Part shown: piece by piece, positions 28,962-31,634 of the stretch | Numbering within the stretch: position 1 is the first letter of the stretch | How the letters are laid out: the number at the start of each line of letters is the position of its first letter | Assembly: GCA_942491465.1 (NCBI GenBank) | Contig: CALOBA010000026.1 | Span: 1 to 31,634, forward strand | Direction: 5' to 3' | Length of the DNA stretch: 31,634 bases | DNA from: CALOBA01 sp942491465 | GTDB lineage: Bacteria; Pseudomonadota; Gammaproteobacteria; Chromatiales; Chromatiaceae | Notes under the pieces: generated by a model | What the model was told of the DNA's origin: nothing | Seen by the model: only the letters and a program-made list of their open reading frames with translations | Databases searched by the model: none | Position numbers and translations under genes: made by a program

Positions 28962-29354
28962 TTAGTCCTCGTCGGCGATGGCCTGCGCGTAGCCGTCGGC
29001 GTCGAGCAGCGCGCCGATGGCCCCGGCGTCGGCCAACTTGATCTTGTAGATCCAACCCGTGTCGTAGGGAGATTCGTTGATGGTCTCCGGGGCATCGGCC
29101 AGGGTCTCGTTGACGGCGACCACCTCGCCGGCCACCGGACTATAGATGTCGGAGGCGGCCTTGACCGATTCAACCACGGCGCAAGCCTCGTTGGCGCCGA
29201 CCTGACGGCCGACCTCGGGGACCTCGACGAAGACCAGATCCCCCAGGGCCTCCTGGGCGTGATCGGTGATGCCGACGGTGGCGGTGCCGTCGCTGTGGTC
29301 AAGAATCCACTCGTGGCTGGTGGCGTAGCGAAGCTCGGCGGGGATCTCACTCAT
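28962..29354 (-). CDS. gcvH: Glycine cleavage system H protein
   Basis: A 130-aa lipoyl carrier that shuttles the aminomethyl group between the P, T and L proteins. The lipoylated residue is Lys65 in ESVKAASDIYSP. LRYATSHEW, GITDHAQEALGDLVFVE and YDTGWIYKIK are typical. Start at 29354 is supported by AGGAG about 7 nt upstream. The longer open frame starting further upstream is rejected because its extra residues overlap the gcvT end and lack homology. Confidence 0.97.
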   Translation of the reverse strand: MSEIPAELRYATSHEWILDHSDGTATVGITDHAQEALGDLVFVEVPEVGRQVGANEACAVVESVKAASDIYSPVAGEVVAVNETLADAPETINESPYDTGWIYKIKLADAGAIGALLDADGYAQAIADED

Positions 29355-29438
29355 GTTCTGCTCCTGATCTGTTGCTGATGTCTTAGGGGTGGGGCCGGCG
29401 GGGGGCAGGCTCTGTGCCGGCCGCCGGGCCAAATGGGT

Positions 29439-30545
29439 TCAGTCCAGTGCGATGCGGACCTCGCCCTGGCGGACAAAGGGTGGCTGTACGATGCGGGCGG
29501 CGACGGGCTTGTCGCGGATCAGCACCGTGCATTCCCGGCCGACCTCCGCGCCGGCAACGGGCTCCACCCGGGCCAGCGCGATGGAACGGCCGAGGGTCGG
29601 GCCGAAGCCGCCGGAGGTGGTCTCGCCGACCGGCTTGCCGTCGATCAGCACCGGCTGGTGCGCGCGCAGCACGCCGCGCCCGGTCAGCAGCAGGCCGATC
29701 TGCCGCGGCAGCCGCGGGTCGGTGCGCTGCCCCTCCAGGGCCTCGCGTCCGACAAAGGTACGCTCGGCGGGCTCCCAGGCGATGGTCCAGCCCAGCCCGC
29801 TGGCCAGCGGGCTGGTGGTCTCGTCCATGTCCTGGCCGTACAGGTTCATCCCGGCCTCCAGCCGCAGGGTGTCGCGGGCACCGAGGCCGCAGGGGACCAC
29901 GCCGGCATCGAGCAGCCCCTCCCAGAGGGCGGCGGCCTGGTCCGCCGGCAGCATGATCTCCAGGCCGTCCTCGCCGGTGTAGCCCGTGCGGCCTACCAGC
30001 CAATCGGCATGCTCGGCGGCGAAAAACGGCTTTAGGGACGCCGTTGCGGCAGCCAGCGGCTCGCTCAGCAGGGCCGTGGCCCGAGTTCGGGCTGCGGGAC
30101 CCTGCACGGCGATCATGGCCAGATCGTCGCGACGGTCGATGCCGACGGTGAAGCCGTCGGCCTGGGCGCGCAGCCAGGCCACGTCTTTGTCGGCGGTGCC
30201 GGCGTTGACCACGAGCCGGTAGCCGAGGTTGCCGCGGTGATAGACGATCAGGTCATCGATGACGCCGCCGTCGGGATTGAGCATGCAGCTGTACAGCGCC
30301 TTGCCGGGCTTGGCGAGGCGATCGACGTCGTTGGCGAGCAGCCGTTGCAGGTAGCTGGCGGCATCGACGCCGGCGATGTCCACCGGGCGCATGTGGGAGA
30401 CGTCGAACATGCCGGCGGACTGGCGCACGGCCTGATGCTCGGCGACCTGGGAGCCGTAGTGGACCGGCATCTCCCAGCCGGCGAAGGGCACGATGCGGGC
30501 GCCCAGGCGCTCGTGTGCTGCATATAAGGGGGTCTTCAGGCCCAT
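29439..30545 (-). CDS. gcvT: Glycine cleavage system aminomethyltransferase T
   Basis: A 368-aa enzyme that releases ammonia from the H-protein intermediate and makes 5,10-methylene-THF. MGLKTPLYAAHERLGARIVPFAGWEMPVHY, in full, is the standard start; SAGMFDVSHM, GRTGYTGEDGLEI and ETTSGGFGPTLGRSIALA are conserved. The ATG at 30545 has CGGAG 8 nt upstream. First gene of the gcv set. No glycine riboswitch pattern is seen in the 99 bp before it. Confidence 0.96.
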   Translation of the reverse strand: MGLKTPLYAAHERLGARIVPFAGWEMPVHYGSQVAEHQAVRQSAGMFDVSHMRPVDIAGVDAASYLQRLLANDVDRLAKPGKALYSCMLNPDGGVIDDLIVYHRGNLGYRLVVNAGTADKDVAWLRAQADGFTVGIDRRDDLAMIAVQGPAARTRATALLSEPLAAATASLKPFFAAEHADWLVGRTGYTGEDGLEIMLPADQAAALWEGLLDAGVVPCGLGARDTLRLEAGMNLYGQDMDETTSPLASGLGWTIAWEPAERTFVGREALEGQRTDPRLPRQIGLLLTGRGVLRAHQPVLIDGKPVGETTSGGFGPTLGRSIALARVEPVAGAEVGRECTVLIRDKPVAARIVQPPFVRQGEVRIALD

Positions 30546-30568
30546 CCGGCGCTCCGAGTGTGTTGGCG

Positions 30569-30592
30569 GCGCGTGCCGGGACGGGCACGCGC
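30569..30592. terminator. Hairpin between DUF1451 gene and gcvT
   Basis: GCGCGTGCC-GGGACG-GGCACGCGC forms a perfect 9-bp stem in the 99-bp gap. It lies 24 nt upstream of the gcvT start. No U-run follows on either strand. It could be a weak terminator for the upstream gene or a leader structure for gcvT. Confidence 0.35.
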
Positions 30593-30644
30593 CTGCGGAT
30601 TGGCCAGCGACTATAAACGCGGCTCGACCGGATGCCAAGGTGGG

Positions 30645-31196
30645 TCAGTCGGTATTGCTCGGCCGCCGGAAGCTGGTGTTGCCGCATTCGGCGCAGGCCG
30701 GGATGCGCCCGGTACGGGTGAAGTTGGTCTCGGCGCCGCATTTGTCGCACACCAGCGTGCCGGGGCCGGTGATCTCCCCGGCCTGGTAGAGGGTCGCGGC
30801 GCGCGCCTGCTCGGCCCAGCGCTCGCCCCAGCGCTGCCACTCCAGCCGGGTCTGATCGGCGACGCCGGTGAACGCATCGAGCATACGCCGCTCCATCAGC
30901 TCCAGGTCGAAGCGCCACCACGCGCGCAGGTCATCGCCGGTCTCGGCGATGTAGCGTGCGGCGTCCTCGATGTCCCGCTCCACATACTCGGTGATGCGTT
31001 GGGCCTCTTCGCGGGTCAGCTCGCCCAGCGTGACCATGTTGTCGCGGGCCGTCTCCAGCAACTCGCGCAGCTTGGGTGTCTTCTCCTGGGCCTCGTCGAA
31101 GGCATCTTTGGTCTGCTTCAACAGCCGGTCATAGGCATCGACCAAGTGGTCGGTGGCTTCGGAATGCCCGGAATCGGGTCGCTCGGTCTTGGACAT
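30645..31196 (-). CDS. Zinc ribbon-containing protein (DUF1451)
   Basis: A 183-aa protein of the DUF1451 family. The first 140 residues are charged and helical (LVDAYDRLLKQTKDAFDEAQ), and the C-terminus is a zinc ribbon with C150-x2-C153 and C168-x2-C171. Function is unknown; such proteins are conserved in gammaproteobacteria. ATG 31196 is chosen because the family begins near MSKTERPD; the start lacks a strong ribosome site but AGAG lies near. It lies 99 bp upstream of gcvT on the same strand. Confidence 0.88.
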   Translation of the reverse strand: MSKTERPDSGHSEATDHLVDAYDRLLKQTKDAFDEAQEKTPKLRELLETARDNMVTLGELTREEAQRITEYVERDIEDAARYIAETGDDLRAWWRFDLELMERRMLDAFTGVADQTRLEWQRWGERWAEQARAATLYQAGEITGPGTLVCDKCGAETNFTRTGRIPACAECGNTSFRRPSNTD

Positions 31197-31290
31197 GGCA
31201 GCTCTCCGTTGGGGACCCAGGCCATCCGGGGCCGGGTCGGGTAGGGGTATCCGCCCCAAGTCTGCGCGATTCGCGGAAAAGCGCAAGCTG

Positions 31291-31575
31291 TCATTCGCCT
31301 GGACGTCGAGTGCCGGGCGGTCGTCGATCGAACGATGCTAGACGCTCGGTGAGCTCTCGCCTCCGCCACCGCGCGACGGCGGCGCCCCTGGTCGGCCTGT
31401 GCCGCAGCCCCCTCGCGCGGCGACGCTCCTGCCCGGAGACGCGCGCCGGCGGGCGTGCCGGAGCCCTGGGCCACCCCCCGTGCCAGGCAAGTCCCCGGAG
31501 CCGGTAGGCGAGCTTGAGTAGATTGACCTTGGTGCCGCGATTACCTCGCGCAACAGCGCCTTTCATTGGTCGCAT
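31291..31575 (-). CDS. Possible 94-aa hypothetical protein
   Basis: An Arg-rich open frame whose ATG touches the stop of a frame entering from the right edge (TAG ATG), an arrangement that can mean coupling. It has no recognised domain and overlaps no known gene, but the Arg/Pro-rich second half resembles a chance frame in GC-rich DNA. Its 3' end is about 95 bp upstream of the DUF1451 start. Confidence 0.15.
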   Translation of the reverse strand: MRPMKGAVARGNRGTKVNLLKLAYRLRGLAWHGGWPRAPARPPARVSGQERRRARGLRHRPTRGAAVARWRRRELTERLASFDRRPPGTRRPGE

Positions 31576-31634
31576 CTATCGCGCGAAATCGCATTCGGTG
31601 GCGACGATCTCGACCTCGCGGCGTTGGTCGGCGT
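31576..31634 (-). CDS. Possible C-terminus of a gene cut by the window edge
   Basis: Reading leftward from the edge gives ADQRREVEIVATECDFAR followed by TAG. The amino acid mix looks natural for a protein, unlike the two other frames, but it is too short to assign. Confidence 0.25.
   Translation of the reverse strand, partial: ADQRREVEIVATECDFAR

Overview
The window is a GC-rich chromosomal segment from a gammaproteobacterium. The gene content and order (mutL-miaA-hfq-hflX-hflK-hflC, split gcvPA/gcvPB glycine decarboxylase, a DsrE-like secreted protein) and the abundance of palindromic intergenic repeats suggest a purple sulfur bacterium (Chromatiaceae) or close relative. This is inference from gene character; no rRNA gene is present to settle it.

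Layout. 1-6.0 kb: polyphosphate kinase 2 and an HcaT-type MFS transporter on the minus strand, then on the plus strand a carboxymuconolactone-decarboxylase-like/Rieske fusion and a shortened DsrE-like secreted protein, then a convergent Na+/phosphate cotransporter. Ppk2 and the cotransporter both concern phosphate but are not adjacent. 6.0-6.8 kb: a gene-free stretch of hexanucleotide microsatellites and stacked palindromes. 6.8-13.7 kb: an accessory block with a very large TIR-CHAT-STAND NTPase-TPR protein (minus, read here with two frameshifts), a seven-unit GC-rich minisatellite, and a divergent AAA-like/PD-(D/E)XK protein. 14.0-17.6 kb: a MerR-type regulator, an IGP synthase in which HisH and HisF are fused as in eukaryotic HIS7, and a ClpP-fold lipoprotein. 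17.6-24.8 kb: mutL (one frameshift), miaA, hfq, hflX, hflK, hflC, all plus strand. 25.2-30.5 kb: glycine cleavage genes gcvT-gcvH-gcvPA-[tpx]-gcvPB, minus strand, with thiol peroxidase inserted between the two halves of GcvP. 30.6-31.6 kb: a DUF1451 zinc-ribbon protein and an ill-defined edge.

Two observations stand out. First, the TIR-CHAT-NTPase-TPR protein joins two death-effector domains on one STAND chassis and is a candidate antiphage or programmed-death system. Second, four copies of a previously unlabelled 99-bp non-autonomous transposable element (MITE) were found. Each is exactly 99 bp, with about 31-bp imperfect terminal inverted repeats and 3-bp target duplications of the TNA type. 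One copy is inserted inside another, and one duplicated the mutL stop codon. All four sit just after a stop codon in the same orientation relative to the upstream gene.

Four single-base frameshifts interrupt otherwise well-conserved genes (mutL, gcvPA, and the TIR-CHAT gene twice). Sequencing or assembly error is the simplest explanation, so these genes are annotated as full-length coding regions with the breaks noted.
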